From Camarhynchus parvulus (lineage: Eukaryota > Chordata > Aves > Passeriformes > Thraupidae): a stretch of 64,000 nt of DNA. The stretch is taken from contig NC_044578.1 of NCBI RefSeq assembly GCF_901933205.1, positions 15,471,501 to 15,535,500 of the forward strand, written 5' to 3'. This document shows positions 1 to 14,396 of the stretch, piece after piece (position 1 is the stretch's first letter; each line of letters begins with the position of its first letter). A program made the position numbers and the translations under genes. The notes below the pieces were generated by a model that ran no database searches, had not been told where the DNA came from, and saw nothing but the letters and a program-made list of their open reading frames with translations.

Positions 1-3000
1 TATTCTAATCCTGACCCTTTCCCAGCTAACAAGCATACCATATGTCTGATTACTCAGGTTTCCATGCAAAATAGGAAATTAAAAATTCCAGATGATTAAC
101 AAACATTTCTTCTTGTTTATTTTGAGATGACTGTTTTAAAATACCATGAAAAAATTTAGAGACTTCTTTCTCAAACATTTACTTTATCGTTTAGATGTGT
201 AAAAGATATTTTCATTAAGAATGTGCTGTTTGTGCTTTTTAGAATGTGATTTATTGACACTGGTTTGCTACCAGTAAGAGATATACAATTAACTGTTTAA
301 AGACAGTGGACAAAAGGGTGGGTGATTCCATGGTGGAATTTCAGAGGAGGGGAACTAGGCATAGACATTCTAAGCTAGTTTAATGACAATGAAAAACTTG
401 AATCCTCTTCAAAACATTCAAGCCCAAAGCCTGATGCAAGTTGGAGCACCACCAACAGCCTGTTATCTCTGCAGGATGTCAGCCAGGGGAGCAGGTCATG
501 TAACCAGTGACTCCATCCAGTACAGCATGGAGCCAGGATACCTCAGGAGAGGTCATTGCTCTGGCAAGCAGAGACTTCCCTAAAAGTAGAGCTTCTTTGT
601 ACTAATGTAGAGATTCTCTGCATGATTTTGGTTATGAGCAGACTAATTCAGTGAGAGGCAGAAAGTTGCTGAGAAAACCAAACACTTGAATGAGGGGAAG
701 AGATGGTTCCCATGCAGAAGGAAGCCTGTGTGTATGTCTGATCCAGCCACAGCATTTCAGTAGAGAACATCAGAGGGGGAAGGCTGGAAGGCAGCACTGG
801 GGCAGCCTCAGCTGCCACCTGAGGACAGCAAGCCTACTGCTTGCTTCTTGTCGAATATCCTCCACCAGAAGTGTTTGTCCTTGCTACAGCTTGTTTATTG
901 AATCACACCCATAAGTGTGCATTGGTAGTAATAAATACCTCTGTTATTTTGAAAGTAGCAGTTGATAATTATAAAGTGCTTGCTCTGAGCTTGAGCTGCT
1001 CAGAGCATCCCTCCTGCCTCATGTGAGCTACCCCCACTCATTGCATCACATCTAAAATTAGGTAAGATGCTGTATCCTGTGAAGGCAGGGCTCAGTAGCT
1101 CAAGGCTGCAAGATCTGGACCAGGCAGACCTGCACATCTCCTCAGTTAGGAAGATATTTTCAGACAGATCACTGATCAGACAGATCACTTAATGATGATC
1201 AGAAGTGTTACAGAGGTAAAGCAGCCTTCACATCCAGGAGCTCCAGTTCAGCCAAAGAAAAATGGGAGCTAGTTCTATTTCTTTTGGTATGTCTTTAGCT
1301 CTATATTTTCTCAACAATATGTGGGGACAGCACAGCTGTCAATAGCTCTAGAGGTCTAGAAACATCTACTTGGGCCAAATTCTTCCCTGAGGTAGTTGCA
1401 CTGCTTTCATTGTAATCGTACCAGTGATGAATGTGGCTCTTCTTCACTTAGGAACAACAAAAGAGCTCATGAGATTAAACATTCTTTCAATGCTTTCCTT
1501 CTGATTAAAGCAAGTTTTAGTACTTAGAAAATGCTGTGGGCTTAACAAATGGCTGTATTCTTCATCCTGCTCTGAAGCTTTGCTTCAGCGTCCCAGACTC
1601 AGCCCATAGCATCCATGCAATTTATTTTAGAAGCACTGTATTCCTGGTGCACTGCTATTCTTTAAACATCTGGTGCCCTTAATAATACTTCAAAACCACT
1701 AATCTGGGGGGAGAAGGGTTAAAATGTGAAACTAGAGAAAAACAAAGTAGGGAAAAGAAATTCTGACAGAAACTTCAAGCAGCTAAGAAGTACTGGAGCT
1801 GTCAAATCATGCATTTTGGATTTGAGCTGAATCAAATCACAGAAGCGCTTTTTCAGTGCTTCGTCTGAAAGCAATTTAGCTTTTCTATGTTAGCAGATTA
1901 TGCTGTTTTCAACAGTTGTTGGAGAGATGACTGATGAAAAGCATTTTCATTGTGGGTGTGCTTCCAAGTACAAACAGAGCTGTGGCACTCAAGCCCTGGT
2001 TTCTTCCCCTGATCTCTCCTGAAGCTGCGGGTAAAGGGTCTGTCAAGCTCTGTGCAGCACTATTCCCTCAGACCCAGCTTCAGTGTGGCTCTTGGGACCC
2101 CAGACCTCAGTGAATGGGATGGCTTTGTGTTTTTTCAGAGTGCATCCTCAAATCATGAAGGGATTGGAGAGGGGGAAAAAAACCCCAGAACTCTGAGCAG
2201 GAATCAGTAGAAGATGGGGGCTGTATCCTGGCAGTTGGTGCTGAGAAAGGACTTCAGGATTAGGCATCCTGAACCTGGATCATACGTGAGAATCAGCCCA
2301 TGGCTCCATGAACAGAGGATAACTGCAATGTAAGCACTGGCAGTGCAATCTGTCCCTGTGTTCAACTGAGTTTGGAGGCTGGTCTGTGATAGTTTTAACT
2401 CAGGTGCAAATCAAACTCTGCCCCTGGTTTTGTCACAGTGTGAGTGCTGCAAGGTGGCACTCAGTAGCAACAATGACACTTTGAGAATCTCGAAGTTATG
2501 AATGACAGAATAAGCCAATTGACAGTAAAAGGCCCATGTACTAAGTTAGGAGTAATGACATTTCTTACGTGATCTGTCCCGCATTCCTCTGGAGTCAATG
2601 AAAAGGAGGCAACAGTGAAATCAAAGCATGTCAAAAACTTGCAGTCATACACATGGTTGAATCCAGTTACTGTTGCCTACCATTTTAACAAAAGAAATAC
2701 TCCGAAGTTACTTCAGATTTCATTGGCCTAGATGGTCTTAAAATAATGCAGGAATTCGCAAATAAATTACAGTTTTCTGCAGGCAGCAGAATTTTTCTAC
2801 TAGAGCAAAGGTATTTGGAGCCCCAGTTGTGTGTTTACTATCAAATGTGTATTTTTGGGCCTTCTTCCACCAGAACTGCAGCAAGCCTCCATCCCCAAAC
2901 TCAGCAGCTATATTTATCCATGGACCATGTTTTCTACTGCAGTATCAGTGACCTTGCCTGTAATTATTCTTCACAGGGGAAGCTTAGCTCAGTCCTCCAA

Positions 3001-4209
3001 GTACTGCAGTAACTCTGAACAAAAATAACCCCAAAGTCCACAACAGGAAACGTTAACAATGGCAGGATTACTGGCCACCATGTCACCGTAAAATAAACGA
3101 GCAACTGACAGGGAGTTCAGGGAAAAGCAGCACCACACTTAAGTAACAGGAGGGACTGACTTATGAGGAAAGATTAAATGAGCTAAGCAATGATGAAAGG
3201 GTGAATGGAACAACTGCCTCCAAATGTCTGAAAGAAGAAACCATCCAGGACAGGGAGGGATTCTCTAAGCTGCTGCCAGGAGTTAAGAGTAATGGAAAGA
3301 AACCAATAAAATGAACACAGCAGTCACCATAACTATTTTTTCAGCTCAGAAAAAGAAACCCAGTGCTTTTGTCAGTATGGAAACCTTGCTTGTTTGTCCT
3401 GTTTTATTTCTTAGCCATATCCCAAAAAGCATTGGGGGGAACACTTAAAATTATGTATGCAATTATGGTGCAATATTGCTGAAGTATTTTAGGCTGGCAG
3501 CTCTGAAGGACTGTGAGGGACCTGTGCTGACATCCTCTTCCAGCTCCTGTCACACTCAGACCCTCATTTCTTGAGGTGCCTCAGAAAGCCTTGAGGTTTC
3601 AGCTGAGAAAAGCAGCTCTGCACAACAAAGCACTTAAGCAAACACTTCAGGCAAATGATGAACCAAACTCCCACAGCTATAAATCACACTGATGATTCCC
3701 AAATGAGGAACCTGAGTCTGCCCTCAGCAGTCCCTGTAGCAGACGGTCACAAAGTACACTAAGTCAGAATTCCCCACAGCTATCCCTGGCAGACCTTTGG
3801 TTCACATGCTGATGTAGTTAATATTTTTGCAGCAAAACAGCTGTGAGGCATCATGTTGTGTTTGTTTTCATTAACTCCTCCCCAGTGGGCTTATATATTT
3901 GTATTTCCTTGTTTACATATTTGTGGTGTCCCTAGGGGGATATGCACACTACCCCTAAGGTTAGGGGCAAGTTATTGGAGGGCAAGTACCCCCCTCTGAT
4001 GCAGAATTTGTCCTGTCTCTTTGCTCTGCCACAGATGTAAATCTTTCTGGAAATATTAGACCAAAGTCCCTTTAAACATGTGGTTTCTTTCAGCAGCAGT
4101 TTTCAGACTGCGCTTTTTGAATTGCTGGGCCAGAAGTTTGTGTTTCCAATTGTCACTCTCTGAGACACTTTTCCATTGTTAATGCAGTCCCAGGCGCTTT
4201 ACAGCCTGG
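1..4209. other. Upstream intergenic sequence, no gene recognised
   Basis: AT-rich non-coding DNA before the first CpG island. Open frames are short (under 90 codons) and show no recognisable protein. By vertebrate synteny LRRC8B should lie further upstream, but no LRRC8-type leucine-rich repeat coding sequence is present, so at most distal LRRC8B 3' sequence could be here. The stretch contains one probable old CR1-like fragment (about 3,137-3,310) and a short perfect palindrome, CCCCTAA-GG-TTAGGGG, near 3,952-3,968. Confidence 0.6.
3137..3310 (+). mobile_element. Possible ancient CR1/L3-like LINE fragment
   Basis: The order of short phrases (gaggaaagattaaatgagct, then tgtctgaaagaagaaac, then gggagggattctctaagc, then a ggagttaagagtaatgg block) resembles the conserved 3' portion of old amniote CR1/L3 elements. 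The match is diverged and rests on remembered consensus rather than an alignment. No target-site duplication is expected for this family and none was sought. Confidence 0.35.
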
Positions 4210-5450
4210 TCTCTTTATAGTCGTTCCGCGGCCCTGCGTGTTGAGGTCCAGATCTTTCCATCTCAATTTGTGCTGTCATTCTCCCGACGCGGCGCGAAGC
4301 CGCCCGCCCGCGCGGGGACGGCGACTCGCGGCTCCCCCCTCGCCCGCCGCTGCTTCCCACGGCACCGACCGCGCTCCGTGCGGGCCACGGAGCAGCCCCG
4401 GCCCGGTCCGTCCGTGCCGCTCCGCCAGCCCCCGCCTCGCCGCTCCGCCGGCCGGGGATGCAGCGGGCGCGCCCGAAGGTACCGGCGGCTCCCGGTTCCC
4501 GTTACCGGCGGCTCCGGGGCAGCGGGCGGAGCGCGGCCGTCCCTCCCACCGCCGCCGCCGGGCCCGCGGGGGCTGCCGGGCACGGCCCGACCGGCGCCCC
4601 CGGCACCGCCGCGTGCGTCAGACCGGAGACGTGGCCCCGCGGCGGCGGGGGCGGAGCGGCGGCGGGCGGAGCGCGGCTGCGGGCGGCCTCCCGGCCCGGC
4701 CCTGCCCGCCGCACTGAGCCCCGCACCGCGCCGCGGGATGTTCGCGGTGCCGCCCGGCCGCTGCCGCCCGTGACCCCGAGCCGCACGCCCGGCCGAGCAC
4801 CAGGTAAGCGCTGCCGCGCCCGGCTGCCTCTCCCGGGGCGCTCCGCTGCCCGCGCCGGGGACGGGGCATCGCCACGGGGAGGGGACCCTGGGGGCCGCGC
4901 GGGAACGGAGCCGTCCCGCAGGGCTCGGCGCTGCGCCCCCGCGGGAGGAGAGACGGGGCCCGGCCCGGCCCGCGGCAGCCGGGGCCCGCCTTTGCGCGCC
5001 GGCGGCACCAGCGGTGCTGCTTCCGAACCGGGGCAGTGCCGGAGGAGCCAAACTTTATCGGGGCTCGCCGCCGGCTCCTCTCCCGCCGAGGAGCGGCCGC
5101 GGCAGTCCCCCACGCCCCATCCATCCCACCGCATCCCCCGCCGGGCGGGGCAGCCCCGGGGGTTCGCGGCACGGCGGCGGCCCGGAGCCAAGCGGGGCTT
5201 CCCGGGAGCGGGGCCGCCGAGGGGCACTGGTTGGGGAACAATCGCCGTGGAGACGGGCGGCTTGGGAAAGCCTTTGGGCAGAAGGGCTTGGGGAAAGCCC
5301 GTGGCCTCATTTTCCCCGATAATAAGCCCCAGAGCAGTCCGCAGTACGGGGAGGATGCGAGCAGGACTGGGAGGCGGCGGTCCAGCCGCGCTGCCACCGC
5401 GCCCGCCGGTACCTTCCCCGGGGGCTGCTCCGGCGTCGATATCTCGGTTT
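4210..5450 (+). promoter_or_regulatory. LRRC8C: CpG island promoter of LRRC8C
   Basis: The sequence changes abruptly from AT-rich to very GC-rich with dense CpG at about 4,220 and returns to AT-rich after a run of A at 5,461. GC boxes of the GGGCGG type lie around 4,647-4,670, and a TGCGTCAG half-CRE-like site lies near 4,611. No TATA box is obvious in the island, as is usual for broad CpG promoters. A consensus donor (CAG|GTAAGC) follows at 4,803/4,804. The island lies upstream of the LRRC8C coding exons on the same strand with no other gene between. The exact transcription start cannot be read from sequence. Confidence 0.8.
4640..4803 (+). other. LRRC8C: Predicted non-coding exon 1 of LRRC8C (3' boundary firm, 5' end approximate)
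   Basis: The coding part of LRRC8C begins four bases after a splice acceptor at 19,105, so an upstream non-coding exon must exist. The best donor in the CpG island is CCAG|GTAAGCG, giving an exon end at 4,803. The 5' end here is only a guess placed at the GC-box cluster. Vertebrate LRRC8C genes usually have one non-coding first exon, which fits. Alternative donors in the island cannot be excluded. Confidence 0.5.
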
Positions 5451-8400
5451 TTGAAGAGATTAAAAAAAAAAAAAAAAGCCCTATTTCTTATCGGCTTAAA
5501 ACCAGCTCTGCCTTGTCGCAGAGTGATGGGCAGTTTTGCCGATTATTCATCAAGTGATTTTGTCCAGTTCATTAGAAAGAGTTGACCAAGCAAAATGAGA
5601 CGCTTATGAAAGACCACTGAATGTATTCTACCAGAATTTCATGAGGGTTAAAATGTTTAAAAGTAAGGACTTTTATTGCTCAGATAAGTATGTCACTTAT
5701 GGTTTGACTTTTTAATTATTTCTTTTTTTTTTTTAACTTTTGGAGTTAGTACTTCCTGTGACGAGAGATTTCAGTATTATTAGCACCACTGTTTGAAGAC
5801 AATCACGTAATGTTTGCTGCCACAAAGCACTGTAGGTTTGAATGATGCTGTAAAAGATTGTACAGACAGGAAAGTGCTTTGCAAGATAGTGGAGAAAAAC
5901 ATGACAACATTGGAAATAAATAATAATTTAAAAATCTCCCTTCCCAATTCAACTAATTATGCATCTTACCGTCCCTCCACCCATCACCCCCCTCCTCCCT
6001 CCGGGTGTATTACAGCTGCTTTTACTTTTCTTTTTGGTATGATGAAAGCAGTTGAGAGGGTAGCACTCCCCTGGGCTCACTCTTCTTCTGGAAAAACCTA
6101 TTCGCTCCTGTGGTGCAGATCAGCGTGGGGAGCTGGGCCGAGCACAGTTCTGAGATGATCCCTAATTTTAACCTGGCCTTGTATTCCTGCTGTCTCACAA
6201 GTGCCTGTGTCCCAGGGCTGCCAGCAGGGCACAGCAGCCCCGTGCTGAGCACCTGTGGTTTGTGAATCATTTCCTTTTCCAGCTACTTTCTGAGTTTGCT
6301 AAATTTGTGCCATCCATGCTGCTGTTTTCTTCCAGTCTGAATACTGACAGGCCCTGCTAGAGGTTTTACCATAGTATAACATCCTGTGTGTTTTATTTGT
6401 TATTATTTACTCTTGTAAGCAGTTTTAGAAATAAGCTTTCTGGTGGAAAGGCTAAAAATCTATTTGCTTTGTATGCCCAGTATTGGAAAAGGCTAGTGGT
6501 GGATTTCAGTGAAAAATGAAATCAGAGACTGCTAATTCTCCTTACAAGCGCTCGCTCAATGCTATCTTGCAATCAGTTCCTGCAGCAGTTGAAGTGGATT
6601 TCCTGAGGCAGCCTCATCCCACCTCGGTATCTGGCTTTTGGGGCCCACAGCAAGGAGCTGTGACGGGGAGGGGGGGCAGCATCCGGGCTGGGCAGGCCGG
6701 AGCCTTAAACAATACTCAGGTGGCCTCAGGGCCCGGGGGACAGCACAGGGAGACCCAGAATAATGGACTGGGTCACGGTGCTGGGAGGAGCAGTTCCCCT
6801 GATTGTCCACTGACCTCAGCTGCAACTGGTTGAAGTGAGCCATATTCACGGCCAGAAAGGCACTTCCCAAGGCTTTTTGAGAGCTTTGGGAAGTAAAAAA
6901 AAACCAACTCTGTTACCATCCAAACAATTCACAATAACAGGAGCTAGAGTTTAATTTTATAGTTTTTTCCTCTTTAAGGAAACCTGGTAGAAAGATGCTG
7001 TCCTCATTGTCAGAGTTGTGAAGGGCAGGGGAGGGCTGGCTCTATAGTAAACACTGAAAATGAAAATTGACCTCAGGAAAAAGAAACCTTCTAAACACTT
7101 TAAAGCCTTTCTTAATAAGTCAAAGAAGCCATTCTCATTCCAAAATAATTTGTCAAAGGACTGTTAACAAGTGTTGGATTTCACATGCTCAGCATAATGG
7201 AAACTTTACTACTCTCTTCTTCATCCTTGAGCTGTTCACCCATGGATTTTGTGCAACAAAACTCTGTTGCAGATTCAAGCTATAGTGCAGTGACTTCTGT
7301 TGGGTTTGTGTTTCTAGGACCTCTTTCTGGTTAGGAAGATACTAGGTTTGATTCAGCCTCTTGGCCAGGTGTGATTATGTCATTTGTTCCATTGCTGTCA
7401 TTCATAACACAGGGCAGGCCCTTCTGCCTTCCCATCCCTAGGCAGGCAAAATGTGTTAGAGCTGTCTTTCGACCTGTCAGGCCCTAGATGAGCTTTTTGT
7501 CACTGTATTCATTTTACATTTTAGTGCCTGGCACATGCAGCTAATCAGACACAGCATAAACTTTACAACTGTGTCATTCAGAGAGTCGTAGGTTTGGACC
7601 AGGATGAGGGTTTATTTGGAATTTTTCCAGTACAGAGTTTCTGTACAGTCTCCTTCTCCCTTGAAGGACTGATTTACAACCTGGTGTTTGATCTGGTAAG
7701 ATTCTTAAAAGGTAGGATAATGCCATGCATGTGCTTTGCACATTTCCCACTTGTTTGGGAGAATCCTGCCATAAGATACAGTGCATGTTTTTTCTTGGTT
7801 TTAAAGTGAAACAAAGGCCTCCCCTGCAGCACAGGACGGCACCATTCTCCAGGGCAAGTTGCTAATGCCACTGTTATGATGAGCATATAAAGTTCCACTG
7901 AATTTGAACCAGAACACGTAAAAACATTTGGTTCTGTACCACAGTATTAAAAATCCATTTCTCTCTGTCAAAGTAAACTTCTCAATTTTCCACTGACTTC
8001 CAGGTGAGCAGAATACAGCCTTTTATACCAGTTTCTAATCCTGGGTTGACCTACCATGTGCTCAAAATGGAGATGGCTAGCTCACATCTCCCTTCAGGGG
8101 CAATAGTACGTAGTGACTTTTTATTGATGAAATAACCTAAATTCAACAACCCAACAATAAGACTGCCAACGTGCTGAGAACATTTCCAATTTTATTTACT
8201 TATCACTGAAAGGAAGGTGGGAGTTTGGACTAATTGCTTGCTCTGGAGCATATGGTGAAGCAGAGCACAGGTCAAGCCCTGCCCTGAGCGTGCAGCAGTG
8301 TAAGATCCTGATACTCGTGCCATTTACAGCAGAATGCAACAGCTCAGAAGTGCAGGTTGCTGTCAGAGGGTTTGGTGCTCTGAGAAAGGACCATTATAGA

Positions 8401-11400
8401 TCACATTTTCCAGTTGATGTGAATGTTTGATGAGCTGTCTCAGGGGTAGGTAGTTTTCACCAGTGTTCACAGACAGTATTCTCAGAAAAGCGCCTTTTTA
8501 AGTGTAATGTGACTAAAAAGAGTATTTGCTCTTTGCAGTCATTTAACCATGATGACATAATTTCGAAGACTTGCACACCTGCTGTAGTGTTGTCAGAATC
8601 CCCTCTACCAACTGCTTTTATCTCACAGTTTAGGCTTGATGAAAACTGCATTTTTTTCTGTTTCATACAGCAACAGACTTTTTGGTGGAATGAGGTTACA
8701 GGTAATCCCCCTTTGGTGGTCTATGGATGGACACTGTCCCAAAAAGGTCCAGTAGAGAAGGTAGTCCTGGTTTTCCAGTTCATGATCTTTAAAAGTCATC
8801 CTATGTGAATACCAATTCTGATTCTGTAGTTACTAGTGTATCTCTTTGAGTGGGTGTAGATCGCGTGCAATGTACGTGCTTTAATTTATCTATTTTAGTC
8901 TTTCTTATTCTTTCAGGGATATGGATGAGACCATAAGTTTATTTTTATTGTCAGGGATTTTTGTAACAAAGGATGGTTTGGGGGAAGAAAATCCACCAAC
9001 TGCTTCAGGCCGAGAATACCTGTATGTTTATCAAGGTGTTTTAAGGATCCATGTTTTATGAGACTATCATGAAGTTTTATAAAGTTCTTTTGTGTTGCAG
9101 GCAAGTAGGAGCAAAAAAGATTCTTTATATGAAAAAGTCTCCCAAATCATGAAAACAGGAATTCTTTAATGTTTTTGGCTCACTCACTGCATAAAATGTT
9201 TTTAACTAACTTGTTAGATGATTGAGCTGCTTAAGACTCAGAATGGACCTTTTGTGCTTCCTGTCCCAATTAGGAATTAATTTTTAATTATATCAGCTGA
9301 ACATTTTTAAATATGAGCACTTGTATTAGCCTCAGGCGCCTTTTTTTTTTTGAGGAATGGCACTGATTTGTGTACTATTGTCTGTTCTGAGACATTTTAA
9401 CAGCATTGTTTCTGTCTTCATTATCTGAGTATGTTAGAATTGTTTGTGGAAAACCTGGTATAACTTTGATTAAAACTTGATGTGATTTTATTGTTTAGAT
9501 TTGTCTCAGTTGTTTAGATTTATTTCAGGAATACTAAAATATCACTTACTGGATTGTTACTTGCTTGCTGCTTTGGTTTGCTGTTAAAAGCTTTTACTCA
9601 CATTAAAACCATTTTGCAGCTCTGGAGAGAGAACAGGCATCTTGAGTGATAGCCCTGATAAACAAAGAATGTTACTCCCAGAGCTGAAAAATGGTAAGTA
9701 TTGCCTTTGAAGTAGTCTTTGACATGGAAATGTGTGGAGTGTACTTCTCGTTAGATTTGGAGAAATAGCTCAGCAAAGCCAAGGCTCCACACAGACTATG
9801 TGCTTGGTATGGAAAGAACTCCTGTTGATTTCACTGAGACTTTATCTGGCAGAATCTTGCACTGAACATTTTTTTGTCTTTAGTCCAACCAAACTGAAGT
9901 CAAAGAGCTGCTGACAATAGGAAGTCTTTTTGGTGTGTAATACATGAAAAAGTGCTATGACTCAGTTGGAGCTAACAACAAAGTTATTGTCTGGGATTCA
10001 TTGCCAAAGCAGCACTTACTGTATATGTAGGTGGAAATTGCAACATATATTTTGAAATGCAGTTTATTAAAGTCACTTCCTCTTTATGTCCTTTATGTCT
10101 TCTTTTTACAGCCCTTATGTCTCCTCTGAGTTCTGGGTTCAGGTCTTTGAGCTTCCACTGCCACAGCAGATGGTACCAAGAGCAGAGCACGGGCATTTGC
10201 TGCTGAACGCCCCCCACGCTCTATCCTGGCTGTTAGGCAGGAGGGCAGCTGAAACCTAACTGGATTGCAGTGTGGGCCTCAGAAGCTTGGAGGGAAAGGA
10301 GTGGACTAGGTATTCAGCATGTTTCTGGAAGTTACACCCTTTCCAGTTCTCTCCAGCACTAAATCCTCCGTTGGCATCTTGCCCACGGTTGTGGTCCTGT
10401 GGAGCTGCAGCTCTGGGGGAGCTCGGTTCTGGCAGCTGACATAAAGGAACACAGATTTCCAGATGTTGGTTGGGACCTTGCTGGAGTTCAGATGGCACAG
10501 CCTAGCTGTCCCCAGTCAGTGCACCTGATAATGAAACCCCTTCCCTACTCTGAACAGCTGTCACACAGGGGACACACATTTTGTAGAACCGCCAAATGAT
10601 GGGTACTGGAATAATGTCTTCTGTGAGCTAATTGTATTTTGTCTGTTCTCCAGATTGGTAAACTAATACCAACTGTGACCTTTAATTTTGGTAATGTGTA
10701 GTATGAAATCAAATTCACTTCAGTGGCTTTTTAGGGGAGTTCTGACATGCTATCAGTTTGGATTCAGGCATCGCAGAAAACTGGAAAAAAGCCATGTTAT
10801 GATTTTGTAGTACTATTCATTCATATTTCCCACCAAGGGTACTAAAGAAAGTGGATACCTTTCTGTTTTGCAGCTAGAGAAGTGGTGGCATGGCAGGTTG
10901 ATGTGGCATGCACAGGCTGTCCATGTCCCACTGGGGACTCCTGACTCACTCTCTGTTGTTCCTCCAGGTCACATTCCCTCACCAGCTTCAGCCACAAGGA
11001 CATGGATTTGCTTGAAAATACTGTAAACTCATGGGCTGTTAAAAATAACTGTTTGGATGCAAATGGTTTGTTTTTAATGTCTTTCCAGTTCCTTTACATG
11101 GGATTTATGCTTAAGAAACAGCATCATTTGTTTGTACTTCTTACTTCAGAGTGATGCTATTTCTTCCTATGAAAATCTCCATTGCAGTCAATGGAACAAA
11201 AAGGGCGCCATCATCTTTCAAACAGTGGCAGCACAAGGCAATGTTCAAAGTAGTTTTTCCAGCCAAAAAGTTTATGCCTTTTTAAAAATTATTTTTAAAA
11301 TTGAATTTTATATTACAGGAAACACCAATGGCAATAAAACCTAGCAGGGAAGCTGGTCTCCTGCAAATACAAGAAGTCAGTAGCCGAGGTTTTATTGTGT

Positions 11401-14396
11401 GTTACATGGGAACTGACCAAGCACCTACACTTACCAAAATGCTGGACATTTTGGTCAGTGCAAACATGTAGCAAAATAATTAGCAAAACTGAATGTCAGG
11501 GTAGTTCAGACATTATTTCACTGCCTGTACAATGTGTATGAGAATACACGGATAAGAATGGTACATAAACCTCTTGGGAATTAAGAGTTACTAATTCCAG
11601 TCCTTATCATCATATTTGCCTGTTAGTCTAATCTTAGTTTCCCTGGCTTGGTGTCTTGTCCCTGCATCTACTTTTAGTCCTCTCCTGGTTAGGTGATGAA
11701 ATGAAGCAGGTCCATTATCTGTTATCTGTGGTGCCAGCACAGGCAGTGCCAGGAGCTGTGAGGGGTTTCTGGGCACATGCTGAAAATGAAGTGTTCATTT
11801 GCTAACATCAAAGGACACAAACCCACAGTTTCCAGAGGTTTATGAATGAGCCACCTGTAGGCAGCTGTTCACACTGCAGTAAAACTCTGTTCCCAGGTCA
11901 AATTTTGGGACATGGGTGATCTGAAAAGTTTTAAATAAAAAGACCACAATTTTTGTAGGGTTCACATCCAATTTGTTTTCCTAAGCTTGTTTCTAGAATG
12001 GTTTCTAGAATGGAACAATTGCTGGCTAGATCTTTGTTCAAATTGTGTGTTAAATTACACAGGTTTTTCCTTACAGTTGTTTTGGGCACCCAGTCCCACT
12101 GAAAAATACAAATTTAACAAAGTTATATTCAACAGAATATATGACTGATGATAGCACCAAGCCATTTTCATGCCAGGCTGTCTATCAGCTGTCTAGAGGA
12201 GATTGTTGCCCTAAGCCCTGGGGCTCTGCACAGACCAGTGATTTTGTTTAAATATCCTCTCTGAGAATACATCACCATCAACCTGACTGCAAAACTCCCT
12301 TACTCATGTTTAGTTAACTGTCTCGGTGTGCAATTCCAAAGCAGGTAAAATAGGAATGCAAAATTCTGCTTCTCAGTGCAGCCTCAGGCCCTGTGCTGAG
12401 AAGCACTCCAGCTTAACTTCGCCTCCTGGCCCATGGTAGCTGAGGCCAAACAGCACAAAACACTTGAAAAGTGACTTTATGGTATTTGTGGAGAGTAACA
12501 AATGTTTACAATGAAGGATGAGGGGTTGGGAGTGTGCAATGCCTTGTCCTGTGTAAAACCCTCTGGCCCCTGCACACGTGCCCACAGCCCTTGGGCTCTG
12601 CTGAGTCCCTGCTGCCAGGTCACAAGTTTGTTTTGTGTTAAATATGAGCTATGCTCTGTTCCTTTAATGAAGATGGATGTGCAGTAAATCATGTATGGGA
12701 ACCAACACAGAGACCTTGCAGCACTATTCCCAAAAGGCATTTCATAATTTACCCTAACATGAAATATGTTTAAAACAGCCAGGAGAGCAGCACTGGCCTA
12801 GCATTTTCTCCTGTCAGTAGATCTCTGATGTGAAACACCAAGCAGTGCCAATCTGAATTGGCTCTTGAGGACATCTGAGCTTTGATCCTTCTGTTATACT
12901 CAGCTGGGCTGCAGTTGTGGTCCTGCAGCCTCCAGCCCAAGGCTCCTCTTGCCAAAAAGAAAGCTCCTGCCCTAGTGGGGATCAGGGCTGTTCCCCTGCT
13001 ACCTGGGGTTTGATTGAACTCTGTGCCACTCTTGGAAGGTGGTGATGCTGATCCTGCATCTGAGGAGGATTGATGGGATGTCAGGGAAATGAGGTTAAAT
13101 GTCAGCAGGCTAATCATTTGAACATCTTTTCTAGTCAACTTAAGAATTCCCACCAACTTTTTGTGCTTCCCAGCTGCCAATATCACTATTTCTTTCTCTT
13201 CCAGCTATTTTCCTTCTCCTTTTTCCCACTGGTGTGTAATTCATACCCTGCCCTTGCCATACCAGCACTTTCTGGATGATAGTTGCCTGTTTGACATCCA
13301 GGGGCCCCAGTTCTGGTGCACAGCTTTGGTTGTTTCCCCAAAACAAGAAATGGATGACTCTAATTGCTTCAACACATGTGACATGATTGAGTAACCAGTA
13401 GTGGAAGGACAGAATGGCCAAGGGCTTGACTTCTGGTGAGTAACACCTGTGGCATGGCAAACACAGCCCTGGCAATCCTGGTCTCCTGCCTGAGCCCACG
13501 AAGCAGCAGTGACTCCACTTCTCTGTCACATGAGGGTCAGCAGGGCACGGAGACAGGCTCTTGGGCTTTGCTGGGGGGGAGGCCATGGCCAGGGCATGCG
13601 CTGGCTGCTGTCTGTCACCCATAGGGTGACACCAGGCAGTGCCTAGGGAGGGGTGCAGAGCAGCTTTAGCAGCACGGTGCAGGCAGGCTGGGGGCCAGCT
13701 CATCATGGTGGGGAGCTGCTGGGGCTGTGCTCAGTGAGGAGCTCGTGCTGTCAGACCTGCCTGGCTGGGACTAAGGCACAGCCTCCCAGTTACTCGCTTT
13801 GTTTTGCTCACTGTGCTGCTCTTAATTGCCGTGTCTCTACAGGCTGTGCCTTGAGAGCCTGGGTGGGGCAGTGGGAGTGCCGTACTGGTGTCACTGGTGG
13901 TGCGGCTCTCCCAGCAGCGTGGCCCTTGAATTCTCCTGAGGGCTGCTCCAAACCACTCCATGAATGAATGGAGGGACTCTGTGAGAATCCGCTTAAAAAT
14001 AGCCACAGTCACCTAGCGACAGCTGGGCCTGGGGCCTGGAAGGTGCTGCAAGCCAAAGGCAGCTTTGTTCAGCCTTGTCCCAGAGGGGCTGTTTCCTGTG
14101 CATTAATGCTTTTGCTTTTGAAGAGTCTCTCAAGACACAAGCTGAATGCAGCTTAATGAGGAGGCGTGTCAATTTCCGTGTCCCCGTCTGTTTGTCCGTC
14201 CAGCACGGTGTGTCCTGGCTCTGACCAGGTCCCTTGTGTGCCGCTGGGCACGAAGCTGTGCTGAGCTGTGCTGAGCAGCTCACAGTGCCGACCTGAAGCA
14301 CTAAGGCAGGGCTTGGCTGTCCCCAGGGCTTTCGGCCGTGCTGTGACAGCGAGCCGTGCCAGCCGGGGCACCGCCATCCCTTGGGCTGCTGGCGCT

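Noticed and set aside
5461..5476. Poly-A runs (here and near 39,109 and 42,999) as tails of processed pseudogenes
   Set aside because: The sequence before each run shows no recognisable coding or transcript-like body and I saw no flanking duplications.
4458..5585. 375-codon plus-strand frame (and overlapping 262-, 259- and 241-codon minus-strand frames) at 4.2-5.6 kb
   Set aside because: They lie in a CpG island, where stop codons are rare. The Arg/Pro/Gly/Ala-rich products are compositional, and the plus frame runs through a splice donor and a poly-A run.
13140..13706. 188-codon minus-strand frame in LRRC8C intron 1
   Set aside because: No recognisable family or splice context, and overlapping frames of similar length are open on the other strand.
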